Source: Nepenthes gracilis
Taxonomy: Eukaryota; Streptophyta; Magnoliopsida; Caryophyllales; Nepenthaceae
DNA: 64,000 bases
NCBI GenBank assembly: GCA_033239525.1
Contig: BSYO01000023.1
Coordinates: forward strand, 10,048,385 to 10,112,384
Direction: 5' to 3'
This document shows, in pieces, positions 46,389-56,999 of the stretch; the first letter of the stretch is position 1, and each line of letters begins with the position of its first letter. The notes under the pieces were generated by a model. The model saw only the letters and a program-made list of their open reading frames with translations, was not told the DNA's origin and searched no databases. The position numbers and the translations under genes were made by a program.

Positions 46389-47399
46389 GGAAACGCGACA
46401 AAACGTCTAGCGTCTCCCCTCAACACTCAATCTCTTACGCAAAACAAACACGGTCAATACTGTGCTCCGGTCAAGACTGACGACTAAAGATATCACCTTC
46501 CATGGCGACGACCCCTCATCCGGTAGCCATGCTAACCTGATTGACGTCAAATGTGCTAGTGCCGGTAACAGAAGAGCACTCTCTTCTTGGCCGCACCCAT
46601 TAGAAGATGTGACACCGGGGCCGCCGATCAACGGCCCATTGGGCCTGCCTGAGCTGGCCGCCGAGATATTCTCTCGGCTGCGGAGCTCTCGCCGCGAGAT
46701 CTTATCTCGCTGGCCGAGCTCCTCGCCGCGGATCTTCTCTCTCGCTGCTCGCCAGATCTCTCTCTCACCAGAGCTCTTCGCGCGCATCTCCTCTGGCTCA
46801 ACCCCCACCTCGTAGCATTGCTCCGGTCAGTAGGCCGATCCCGCTGCAACCTGTTGCACGGCAGTAGACCCTATAAAAGTTATGGTAAAACATGCAATGG
46901 GGGCTTGATGTTTTTGACCCACCACCCATTGCACCGCGAAAAATATCATCCACGACCCAATGCACCGGTGCAGGTCACATGAGGCAAGATGTCGGTAGAC
47001 AATAGGGACCCAAACCATTGGCCAATAGGCTACCAAGGCGATAACGATACCCAACCACCAATTCGGCAAGGACCAAATCCCACCTGGGGACGGGGGACCA
47101 TAGCCCAAGTCGCCTACGAAGCACCCCAACGACTCTCCAAAGCAATGCATCGCTTGACCGTGCGCTCGGTGGATGAGCTGATTATAAGAACACCGCTCAT
47201 GCACCAACGATAATTCCAAGAACCAGTACATGCTCACCCACTTGTGTGCATTCATTCGCATGCTTGTTTTAATTTGGCAAAATAAGGAGTTTACTTAGCA
47301 TATAGAATCCTAGGCTTTATGTGCATACATATGAACTGCGTTTTGCCACTGCAGGTTGCTCGGACCTAGATCGCCCTAAGTCGGGAGCGTCTTCACCCT

Positions 47400-47790
47400 C
47401 TCGTTAAACCTAGTCATCTAGGTGGCCCAAAAAGTGGTTTGAAACTCTGGTCATCCAGGTGGTCGATAAGTGGTCTTAAACCCTAGTCATCTAGGTGGCC
47501 CATGAGTAGTCTGAAATCTTGGTCATCCAGGTGGCCCATAAGCGATCTTAAACCCTAATCATCTAGGTGGCCCATGAGCGGTCTAAAACCACAAGTCATC
47601 CGAGGGTGGCTTTATGAGTGCTCAAACCCTGGTCATCAGTGGCCCACGAGCAGTGCAAAACCCTAGTCATCTAGGTGGCTCATGAGCGGTGCTCAAACTG
47701 TCATCTAGGTGGCCCTTGAGTGGTCTCTAAACCTGGTCATCCAAGTGGCCCATGTGATCTAAAAACCTTAGGGACAAGTATGGCACACGC
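47400..47790 (+). repeat. Interior array A: ten copies of a 33-41-bp unit with telobox-like word
   Basis: The unit reads AAACCCTAGTCATCTAGGTG, then GCCCATGAGCGGTCT. GTCATC-AGGTGGCC-type cores occur at about 47409, 47450, 47489, 47521, 47558, 47594, 47631, 47665, 47699 and 47737. The better copies contain AAACCCTA, which is one plant telomere-repeat heptamer plus a base (telobox). Confidence 0.85.
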
Positions 47791-48825
47791 GACCTCATTT
47801 ATTTCTTTGGGAGTTGACAATGCGTCGACGGTCACTGACAGTCGAAGGGAGAAGCACTTCTTCTCCGACATTGGTGCCCTCGGTGCCACCGGCTGGTTTT
47901 CCACAATCGCCGATTAACAGAGGACTTAGCTCCTCCGGCCACTAACCGGGTTGGCGCCCCACGTAACGACCCTCTCCATGAAGGGCCGGCGTGGTTATGC
48001 AGCAACAAGAAGCATTCCTCTCTATGCTGGCTGTCCCAATTACCACTCGGCAACGCCACTAGGCTTTTTCTCCCACAGGCCACAACTACTAAAGCGTGCT
48101 AACACACACACGGTAGCCTAAAACAAATAGAAGGCCACCACGCCTTCAACAAAGCTAAAACAACAACCTCACAACTCATTTGGCGGTACCCGCCAAACCC
48201 AAAGTGGCCGCGGTATTATCGACATACATGAACAACAAGCTAGCAACGATAGTCTTAAAGCTTAGTCAGGCAACCTCATCTTCTTAGTGCCCGACCTCCT
48301 CTTGGGCAAAGGCAGAACCAACTAGACGTGTTCGTCGAGGCTTAGAATGACAAACCACGTCTCCTCGGGGCCACATCTTCCCCTTCTGGGAATGATCGAG
48401 ATCCGGCGCAAATTAACACCCAGTAGCCACGACCTCAACTGAAAGCAAAGAGGCATCCTCGAGGAGAGAGTCGCAGGGTGAGATCCCGAGGCTTGGCCGT
48501 GGTCATGACATCGACCGGCCGTTGCGATCCGAGTCAAAGGATCCCGATTTTACTATCTCGCTCTCCACGGGGCTCCTCACTCTTAGACCCATTGGATGAT
48601 TCTCCAACGGCAAAAGCCCCTTCCAAGGAGCAAGGTGCATCCTGGTGCCACGGCTCGAACGATCGGTATCTTAAGGCAAGTCACCTCCTCGACCCTCTCG
48701 AAGCACGTCCTTACAAGAGATCCGATCTTGAGCTTGAGATGTTCCCTCTACGCGCGCTCCTAGGTCTCACCCGAGACTCAAAATGCTGCGAAAGCGGATC
48801 CGTCGACAAAAATTTTGAACTTTGA

Positions 48826-49335
48826 ACCGCTGCTCTCGGATTTGAGCACTTCACGGCCAACTTTTTCGCTCAACAAATATTTTCTTTCCGAATCGCTCTC
48901 CGGTTTTGAGCACTTCACTACTAACTTTTCCGATCAACAAAGATTTGTGGATCGGCTCTCCGGATTTGAGCATTTTCGCGGCCAACTTTTCCGGTCAACA
49001 AAGATTTCTCAAAGCGCTCTCTCTCGGTTCGGCACTTCACCGTCAACATTTACAGTCAACAAAGATTTTCGGCTCGGAACTGCTCTCCGGTTGAGCACTT
49101 CACCGTCAACTTTTCCGCGTCAATAAAGATTTTGGCTGGAATCGCTCTCCGGTTGAGTACTTTCACCGTCAAACTTTTTCGTCATCAAGATTTTTGCCTT
49201 GAATGCTCTCCAGATTTCCAGCACTTTGTTAGTTATCCGGCCAACTCGGCTTTTTGACTCAGATGCTCTCCTGTTTGGCGCATTGGTCAACGCGAAATCG
49301 ACAACCATATTTACGGCACTATTCCGCTCTCCGGG
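48826..49335 (+). repeat. Interior array B: about nine copies of a 62-bp unit
   Basis: The unit reads CGCTCTCCGGATTTGAGCAC, then TTCACGGCCAACTTTTCCG and GTCAACAAAGATTTT. Copies begin at about 48826, 48893, 48954, 49015, 49081, 49143, 49204, 49263 and 49325; divergence rises to the right. Confidence 0.85.
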
Positions 49336-49749
49336 GTCAGTGATGCGGTCGACGAGTTAGTCAACCATCAACTGTTCCTTGATTCTCCAGGGCCAAACTT
49401 TTCGGCCAATGAATCCGGTCAAGGGGACAATATGTCGGGATCTCCGCCCACCAAAGGGGAGACACGTGTCACTGTCGAGTCTGGCTAGTGCCTACACAAG
49501 ACACTCCCCTAATCGCCAGACGGTCAACACTCATGGGTAAGGATTGACCAGACGGCCAACAATTACAATTACCGAAATCACCAAGGCGGTCGGCAATTGC
49601 AGTACTCATTAACTAAAACGGCTTAACGATTCTGGTCAAACTCTCCTTCACGTTTTTTGCGAATTCCCCCGAGATCCTCAAAGTAAGGAAGGCATCCCAT
49701 CATGGACATGCTGGAGCCTAGACTTCTGGCCATCAGCATGGGGGGCTAG

Positions 49750-51023
49750 TGATGGGTCCACAACTCTCGCGATTTTGCTGCACTGCCAGCAGTTGCCACA
49801 ATCCAACATATTTATTTTAAACTAAAAGTCCCACATTGCTTTTAGAGAACCATTCCATCTGCAAACCCCACTATAAAAGCAAGCATTCTCAAGCATTGAA
49901 GGACAAGTGGGAGAAGCTCGAAGAAGCTCCATAAGGCTCCATATGGCTCGGAGAATGGTATAGCTGTTGTTAGCCGATCTCCAATGAGAGCAAGCTAGCG
50001 GCCAGGAGATCCTCGACTCTCCTCTCATCCAGGAGGCCCCTTGGCTCTCTGCCCGTCCGAGGCCCTCAGCCCTTTGCTGCTAGGAGGCCTTGGGCCCTCT
50101 TACAGTCCGGAGGCCCTTAGCCCTTTGCTACCACGAGGCCCTCGGCCGTCCTACTGTCCAGAGGCCCTTAGTCCTCCATCTAGGAGACACGGAGCTTTCC
50201 TCCTTCCACGAGGCACGGAGGCCCACGGCCCTCCTACAATCCGGAGGCCCTCAGCCCTCCATCCAGGAGGCCCTCAGTCCTCCTCCCGTCCGAGGCCATC
50301 AACCCTCCGCCATTCGGGAGGCCCTCGGCTCCCGCCAACCAGAGGCCTTCAACCATCCGTCTTGGCGTCACGATCCTCTATCCCATAGCCGAGCTCAGCA
50401 GTCAAGAGTTGGTCCTCCGCTCGTGTAACAAGAATGTTTACTTACTAGTTCCATTTAGTCCTCCTTCTTAAAGTCGCCTCCGTGGGCGCAATTATAGGCC
50501 GCCTCTCGCGGGGCGCACTCTAAGCCGCCTGCGGGCGCACCTATAAAACCGCCCTCCCGCGGCGCACCTATAAACCGCCTCCGCGGGGCGCACGTCTGCC
50601 GCCCCTCGGCGCACCTCTAAGCCGCCCTCCGCGGCGCACCTCCAACGCCGCCCGGCGGCGCACCTCCAAGCCGCCCCTTTGCACCTATAAGTCAGCCCCT
50701 TTGCGGGCGCACTCCAAGTCACCCTTCGCGGCATACTGTAAGTCCCCCTCTGGGTGCATTCATGGAGCTCAAGCCTCCAATCACATCCTCTCACACTCCC
50801 CTCATTCTCGCATCTTATGCATGCATTCCTCCGTTTATTACTAAGATATCTAACTTGAACGCTGGAGTGTCGACGGAGACAACCCCCGGCGCCTCCGACC
50901 TTGTTTGTTGTTTGTGTTGTGCAGTCCAAGTTCAAAGAACGGGACCGACCTTCTCCTCACGCCATCGCGTGCTAGGGAATTCAAGACTCCTAACTGTCAC
51001 GGCAAATCATGACTGGGACGCAA
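49750..51023 (+). repeat. 3' LTR of the LARD
   Basis: Starts TGATGGGTCC right after the polypurine tract, then carries about 45 bases (ACAACTCTCGCGATTTTGCT...) unlike the 5' LTR before rejoining at CAATCCAACATATTT (49801). TATA box CTATAAAAGC at about 49872. Both minisatellites are present with unit losses and an extra unit (TACAATCCGGAGGCCC, 50234). Ends near GACTGGGACGCAA. Confidence 0.85.
50028..50760 (+). repeat. 3' LTR copies of minisatellites 1 and 2
   Basis: 50028-50352 repeats the GGAGGCCCTC array; 50474-50760 repeats the CGCCCTCCGCGGGCGCACC array with more small deletions than in the 5' LTR. ORFs of 112-147 residues on either strand are array artefacts. Confidence 0.8.
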
Positions 51024-51028
51024 ATGAC

Positions 51029-52174
51029 AAGACATCTTAAAAAGCTAAGAAAACATAAAAATAAATAATTATAGATTTAAAAACTATATATTATATAATA
51101 ATGTATTAATATTTAAATATATTTGTAATATAATCGGCATCTCCACCTACCTAATGAGATAAAGTGGATACTAACTTGAGTTTAAAAATCAAATCATAAA
51201 TTCAAAGGTAGGATGCTGACCGAAGATATAACAGAATGAATACAACGAAAGACCAATTGAAAAATATAACAAGGATCAGAAATTGACAAAGTGTCATAAA
51301 AGGATATTATGTACATGCTCACTGTCACCATATGCATGCCGAATTCCATAAGATTGAGTAGGGATTGGCACCATCTCTTAGCAATCGGACAAAGGCTATT
51401 GATTTCAACAACTGAATGCTATGAACTGTCGATTTTAATTACTGAAGTAAAAAGTTGTATGTCTTAACAGGCTAGACAGAGCCCTCTATTTCAAAAACCA
51501 GGGTAAGCAAGCATCGATTTGCAACTACCGAGAGCTTTGATGATGTAGTTTGGCGAAACAAAACAAGGAACACCAGAGGAAACGAATGGCTTACGATGGG
51601 ATTAAGCGGTGGTGTTGGGGGATAGCCTTGGGCTTGGATTAAGCAGGAATGAAAACTTGAGCAGTCATAGGATTTGAATAAAATAACTCATAGTCACATC
51701 AACTTTGGAGCTGTGTTGAAGGTGGTTTCACAAATTGTTATGGTGAAGGTCATGACAGGAGCCGCAGAGTTGCAGGCCTAGAAACACAATATCATTTTGA
51801 TAAACACTGTATGCGGCGGAGGAGCTGATAGCAACGTTGGTTTAGAGAAAATAGAGCATGGGAGTTGGATTTAAACGAGCAAAATAATCAGACTCTGTTA
51901 TGATGTCAAAAATAATATGTATATTAAATGTTGTGATTAATGTACAAAACAAAAGTATTCATATTACATCCCAATTATATTGCATAAGAAAAGAATTACA
52001 CATTACAAAGAGAACATAAAAATAAACAATTACAGATTTAGAATTTAGATATTAAGTAATAATATTTTAGCATACAAATGTATTAAAATACTTAATTGTA
52101 ACCAAAATTCAAGATTTGAAATAAGAACTCCTTGATGTTATATACCCAAGCAGCGAAATTCACCGGAGCTTTAT
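51029..52174. other. 3' flank of the ILR1-like exon
   Basis: No gene recognised. A block of about 85-90 bases is directly repeated: GAAAACATAAAAATAAATAA at 51046 and GAGAACATAAAAATAAACAA at 52013, each followed by similar AT-rich sequence (imperfect). The copies bracket about 970 bases that include GC-richer text (51500-51850) without coding likeness. Confidence 0.45.
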
Positions 52175-52540
52175 TTACTCATGCTCGTTGAGATATCTTT
52201 CTGCTATGGCGGCATGAGTTGCAGCACCGACAGGCAGAACATCTTCATCGATCATGAAATAAGGAGAATGGCCGGAGTGGATGGAACCCAGAGTCTCATT
52301 TCTAATGCCTATGTAGTAGAAGGCGGCAGGGACTAGCTCTGTGTAGAAGGAGAAGTCTTCGGCACCCATCAACGGTGACACAACTTGGAACGCTGCTGGA
52401 CCAAACAAGTCCATGGCCACCTTCCTTACATGCTCGAACATGCGCTGGTGGTTTACGGTTGGTGGGTAGATGGTGTACTCTTCTTCGAAGAAGTTGACGG
52501 TGGCCTGACATCTGAAGACTTCTGCTTGCTTTGTGATTAC
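52175..52540 (-). CDS. ILR1/ILL-like IAA-amino acid hydrolase, terminal exon
   Basis: M20-family amidohydrolase that frees auxin from amino-acid conjugates, usually in the ER lumen. Only the last exon is present. An acceptor (TTTGCTTGCAG, plus 52541-52551) precedes VITKQAEVFRCQATVNFFEE, and the frame runs 121 codons to a TAA at 52175-52177. Family motifs in order: YPPTVN, then LMGAEDFSFY (the conserved M20D block), FYYIGIRNE, HSPYF (the His is a metal ligand in the plant enzymes), DEDVLPVGAATHAA and AERYLNEHE at the C-terminus. The frame is intact with normal codons, unlike the surrounding elements. The upstream exons, which should lie at higher coordinates on this strand, are not seen within 11 kb; the next readable sequence is a Copia fragment and a LINE. 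It could be a gene with a very large TE-filled intron or an orphan fragment. Confidence 0.85.
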   Translation of the reverse strand, partial: VITKQAEVFRCQATVNFFEEEYTIYPPTVNHQRMFEHVRKVAMDLFGPAAFQVVSPLMGAEDFSFYTELVPAAFYYIGIRNETLGSIHSGHSPYFMIDEDVLPVGAATHAAIAERYLNEHE

Positions 52541-53095
52541 CTGCAAGCAAATACTACTTAGGGTGATCATCCCTAACCACCAGCTCTTTCCTTATTAAAT
52601 AGCTTAAATGTGACCCAATTTTATTTTATGTACGGACTTGTTTGAATATTGGACCATAAAAATTTACGTTGTGACTTAATGTGATTTTTGAATAGAAATT
52701 ACTGAATGGTCACCTCTATTAAATATTTGTTGCTCTCTAGAGTTTATAACGAAATATCTCGGTTTTGATGTGTTATTTGTGAAAAAGCTCGTACAAGATA
52801 GGATGGTAAAAATTAAAAATAAAAAAGGAATTTTTATTCAAATATGTCTAACTTTATAATTGTTCATTAGACAAAAGCTCTATTAATGTACGACTAAATG
52901 ACTCATTAATTCAAAGCCTTTTAAATTTTAAGTTCAAATTGCAAGATATAAATCTAATTGAGACTCTAGGGACATGACAATAATGGATATTTAATGCATA
53001 TAATTTATTTCAAATCCTCAGTTTATTTTAGGGGAAGTCTTGAATGTTGTGACTTATGTGATTAATGTATCACCTAGTGGTCCACTAAATAAAGT
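52541..53095 (-). other. Intron-side or intergenic AT-rich DNA
   Basis: Follows the splice acceptor of the ILR1-like exon on the minus strand. No further exon motif is readable. Confidence 0.5.
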
Positions 53096-53099
53096 ACCG

Positions 53100-53575
53100 A
53101 AAAAGGTCTGGCCTGAAAAAGAAGTATCCTCCGATTACTTACGGTTATTTGGGTGCAAGTCCCTTATCCATATCCCAAAAGACGAGAGGTCCAAACTGGA
53201 ATCCTAGACGAGACAGAGCATTTTTTTCTGTTACAGAGAAAATGAGTTAGGATATTGTTTCTATGATTCAATAGAGAATAAACTTGTTCGTTCAAGGAAT
53301 GTGGTTTTATCGAGGATGAGACGATTGAGGATATCAGCAAAGCCAAGAAAGTCATTTCCAACAATGACAGTGACCGCTTGTGCAATATGAATCTTAAATC
53401 CTTGACACCAGTACCGATTCGTGATAAAGATAGTGATTGAGATGACGTTAAAGGGGAAGAAAACCATGGGATTCCTATGCTTGATGTAGTGGACGATGCA
53501 AATGCAAATGACGCTTTTCATCATGATGATTCTGATCCAGCTGAGACCATTCCACTCTGACGATCCACAAGTATT
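53100..53575 (+). pseudogene. pol: Ty1/Copia integrase C-terminal fragment, sense
   Basis: Reads KEVSSDYLRLFGCKSLIHIP, then KDERSKLES, ENELGYCFYDSIENKLVRSR, NVV and, after a frameshift, EDETIEDISKAKK, followed by the acidic linker before RT (VVDDANANDAFHHDDSDPAE). These are the conserved DYSHLRVFGC, KDERSKLD, GYRFYDP and VVF-ED blocks of Copia integrase. Coordinates are tight; no LTR or RT follows. It lies upstream of the ILR1-like exon, in what would be its intron. Confidence 0.82.
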
Positions 53576-53799
53576 CTGATTTAATTATTATTGATTATTT
53601 CTTGCTTTTAATCTAGGGTCATAACAATTCTAGTTGGGATTCAACCCCTTTGTCTTGTGGCTATGAGACATTGTTTTCAGTGATTATAATTTCATTGTCG
53701 ACCGTAGAAGGGGCACCCCATTCTTTGTAAGTGCTTTGCCAAATGCGTTCATCTACAGTTTTAACAATTGTCCGGATATGGACCTTCCAATAGGCATAG
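53576..53799. other. Short spacer before the LINE
   Basis: No feature recognised, except CCAATAGGCATAG at its end, which resembles CCCATAGGCACCTAG beyond the 5' end of the LINE (about 56226). Confidence 0.4.
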
Positions 53800-54343
53800 T
53801 TTTTTTGGTAAGTAATAAACTTGTATTAAATAAAGAACTGTACAAAAAATACATGTGACAAGAACTAAGAAAGGCATTAGGCCTCAAAACCACAGAAGGG
53901 CATCCGCCCAATCTGAAAGACTAAATGACTACAACAAACTCGAAAAAAACAAAGGCAAATTGTAAGTTTGATAAAGGAAACAGAGGCATCCAACCAAGAT
54001 GAGGCTAAGGAACACATCGGAGACAAGAAGTCGCACTATCACAAGCAGGCAGAGAAAGTGTCACAAATAAATGGAAGAATCCATCTCCTCCAGATCAGAT
54101 GCAAGAGGGGGGTCAAATTCATAAGGCTAATTTTATTTGTGATACAAGCATTGATAGGATTTGCCTGGCGAGAAGGACTGGGAATAAGAATATCACTAAA
54201 GATGAACTAATTTCTAACCCTCCAAATAGAATAAACCATAGCAATAAACACTTAACACAACCAATGATGGGTGTTTGCTTTTCCATTTGAGTCCAGCTTA
54301 GTGAATCTCTTGCAACCACACAGTATGTGGTTGAACACACCTT

Positions 54344-54535
54344 TCAATCTACATAAGAAGGACCGAATATGGCTAGAGAAGGAGCATCAAAAGAAAAGAT
54401 GCCTATGAGATTCATCCTCACAACTATAGAGAACATGAGTCTATCTGCAACTGACAAATCCATGCACCCACTCCAAGTACTCAATTTTCCACGCACTGCC
54501 AACCATAGAATAAATGAGTGAGAAGAAATCCTCAA
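54344..54535 (-). pseudogene. LINE zf-RVT-like C-terminal domain
   Basis: Open stretch of 63 codons with SHSFILWLAVRGKLSTWSGC and later RMNLIG. This matches the zinc-binding RVT tail of plant LINE ORF2 (P-HAFILWLAIRGRLSTKDRL), with the usual cysteines mostly lost. Confidence 0.7.
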
Positions 54536-55539
54536 GAGAGCCTAAACCAAGTTATGCCAAATGACAATCTCTGACGAAGGTTGAAAGATCCTCCACACTG
54601 ATTGTGAGCTAAAATCACCATTTCTAAGGGCCAAACTGCAATGTCTTGACAAAGGGGGTTTCCATCATAAGATGGCATATCTTCCTTGAGAGGGCATTCT
54701 TCAATCGGCCATACCCAAGCAACAAATAATACTTCTAACTCGAGCAACATGTAGGATCATATGAACAAGAGAGGAGAACACATCAATACGATAGTCAATC
54801 AAAGGCCCAAAGAGATGCCAGTTGTCGGTCGACAGACAAGCTGTGGCCCCGTCCCTAGTCACATAACAAATGTGATGTCTAATTGTTGTTCTTAGGCTAA
54901 AGTTCTTCCTCAAAGACCACGGTGCATTGTAAGGCACTTCAATTATCACGATGAAACTATCTTGGAGCCTATACAAATAGAACCAATCAGCCCAAACAAA
55001 ATTTTCATGGAATAAAATCAATCTCCAAAGCTGTCAAGCGAGAATGGCCTTGTTTCTAGCCTTGAGCTTCCTAATCTCAAGAACCCCCTCCTCTAAAGGT
55101 TTGTGAGCATCATCCCACGAGTCATTAACCATTGAATTACCCTTGGAGCAGCCATGCCATAGGAAGGTATGCATAAGAGACTCCAGCTGTTTGATCTCAC
55201 TCCCAGGAAGAATGAAGACAGCAATACAAAACATGTAAAGAGTAGCCAAGATAGATTTTATCAATTGGAGACAACCCACAAAAAAAAGAGTCTTGGACCA
55301 CCACGCCTAAATCCTATTTGCAATCCTATCAGTAAATGGCATATAATTCAAGACACTAAACCAGGAGGATAGAAGGGGAATGCACAAATACCTGACCAAA
55401 AGAGAACCGATCTTGAATCCCAAAAGATCTTTACTAGAAGACAGAGAGTGAATATCCATAGCACAAATAAAAAAGCTTACTCTTCAACGGGTTTGGCCTA
55501 AGATGAGAGATCTCAGAAAATTAAGTAAAGGAAATCCTT

Positions 55540-56200
55540 GAGGATGGTGACTGAGTAATAATCAGCACTAGGAAATAGTAGCAAATCATTTGCGAATGCC
55601 AATATATTCAATTTGACTTGTTAATACTTCCAATGATACTTGAAGCTCTTATTAGCTCTAGTTCTAACCGCAATGATACCATGAACAACCTTGATAACTA
55701 TGGTAAAAGATAAGAAGAGATAGGATCACTTTGACGAAGGCCCCTAGTACCTCTAAAGACACTGACAGATTCCCTATTAATGGAAAAGGAGAGGGAGCAC
55801 GAGAGATATACTGCCTCACCCAACTAATAAACCTAGCTGAAAACCCTACAAGACTCATAACGACAATCAAGAAGTCCCATTTGATCACGTCATAAGCTTT
55901 CTAAAGATCAACCTTCTTTATGCACCATGACATACCCCTATCGACAGAATGCTTATGGAGGATTTTTTGCGCCAGAAGAATATTATTACCAATACATCTC
56001 CCAGAAATAAAGGTTATATGTGACTTTTGAATCAGCCCTAGAAGGGTGATTCTAAGCCGGTTAGATAGAATCTTAAGGATCATCTTATAAATTACATAAC
56101 AGCAGGAGATAGGCCTAAAGTCTAACAACATTGGAATAGGTAATGATTGATATAGCATCATCTAGATGAATGGGTTAGGGACAATGGAATATCTCTTATA
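55540..56200 (-). pseudogene. LINE reverse transcriptase domain
   Basis: Motifs in order: DFRPISCC, YKMILKILSNRL, LIQKSHITFISGRCIGNNIL and LAQKIL, KKVDL (56161-55901), a frameshift, IKWDFLIVV, RFISWVRQYISRAP, FRGTRGLRQSDPISSYL (55740), then AFANDLLLF (55600-55575). The second catalytic residue of the A/Y-xDD box is Asn, which should abolish polymerisation. Interrupted by stops near 55900 and 55660. Confidence 0.85.
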
Positions 56201-56226
56201 CCAACCGAAGAAGGCACAATTTAGCC

Positions 56227-56999
56227 CCATAGGCACCTAGATATGGTTAATAGGTGTCCTATAGCAAAATTACAAATTTAGTAAAATATTAAATACAAAT
56301 TAGATACACATAAATGATTTTAAATCTTGATAATGATAAACATACAGTTGTCAAAAAAATTAAAAAACAAAATAAAATAAATGCAAAATTTGAGTAATGA
56401 AAGAACACTTATAATAAGATATTCCAAGAAAATCCTCTAGAGCTATCAATCTTCAACTAAAAGATTTATTATGAAAAGAATAATCACCTTATAGATCGAA
56501 CCACAGATGCGTTATCTTAGCCGTTTGACTTAAGATGAATGACCATCGAAGACCTTTCTTAGATCTATATCATAGCAACTAACTACTCACTCCTAGTTTC
56601 TCCAAGTGAATCTATTAATATTGAATGTCTTTGCAAAATTTTTTGTTATGTGGATTTCATTATCTTCCAACAAGAGTTAATTCTCCACACACAATAAAAG
56701 GACTAAATTTGAGGAGGAAATAAAAACTAATAATACACTATCATTCAAGTCAGATACAAATATTCAAACCTTAATAAAAATAAGTGATTAATTCTTTAAG
56801 AATTCTCTCTTCATAAACTGATTCTATCTTCATAAATCTTCATATGCTGCCTCCTTCTATTTGTAACAAGTTCCTAAAAATTGATCTCAACATTCAGATA
56901 ACAATAGTTTAAAATTTTGAAGTAGTGGAAGTAGCAATGTCCCACTTAAGTGCTAGTCTCATGATTTACCGGTGGCCCATTTTATAGCTTGATTGCTTA
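56227..56999. other. AT-rich spacer
   Basis: No coding motif seen. CATAGGCACCTAGATATGG at its start may be the target-site copy of the LINE. Confidence 0.4.

Larger units (their letters stand above)
46389..49749 (+). other. Non-coding interior of the LARD
   Basis: GC-rich. ORFs of 60-144 residues occur on both strands (for example 46462-46815 plus, 46827-47261 minus, 48478-48825 plus) but overlap each other and show no gag, protease, RT or integrase motif; I treat them as chance frames. Two tandem arrays lie inside (47400-47790 and 48826-49335). The last part (49490-49749) is rich in GGTCAAC/GTTGACC words and ends in the polypurine tract. Confidence 0.7.
45133..51023 (+). mobile_element. LARD-like non-coding LTR retrotransposon (5.9 kb)
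   Basis: Two long, similar direct LTRs flank a GC-rich 3.4-kb interior that lacks any gag or pol motif in all frames. A primer-binding site (TTGCGCCGTC, 46372, one G short of the Tat/Athila-type TTGGCGCCG) follows the 5' LTR and a polypurine tract (CATGGGGGGCTAG, 49737-49749) precedes the 3' LTR. AAATGAC lies on both sides (45124-45130; 51022-51028), indicating a genuine single insertion, although the exact 5-bp duplication (ATGAC) leaves two extra bases at the left end. Priming signals and U5 wording link it to Tat-like elements, whose proteins probably mobilised it in trans (inference). It is the least decayed element here. Confidence 0.85.
53800..56226 (-). mobile_element. 5'-truncated L1-type LINE, antisense
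   Basis: Non-LTR retrotransposon. Its 3' end on the minus strand is a short A-tract (plus 53800-53806 TTTTTTT) next to the typical GGTAAGTAATAAA-like tail. Going upstream on the minus strand: zf-RVT-like block (SHSFILWLAVRGKLSTWS, plus 54530-54470), NWHLFGPL-like block (about 54810), GCLQLIKSILATLYMFCIAV and WDDAHKPLEEGVLEIRKL (55279-55050), RT palm and fingers (IKWDFLIVVMSLVGFSARFI, 55888-55800; DFRPISCCYVIYKMILKILS, 56130-56070). The catalytic FADD reads FAND (plus 55583-55594). The endonuclease part is missing, as in most truncated LINE copies. Possible target duplication ATAGGCA at both sides. Confidence 0.85.

Noticed and set aside
46827..47261. 144-codon minus-strand ORF in the LARD interior
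   Set aside because: Overlaps a plus-strand ORF, no recognisable family, and the interior otherwise looks non-coding.
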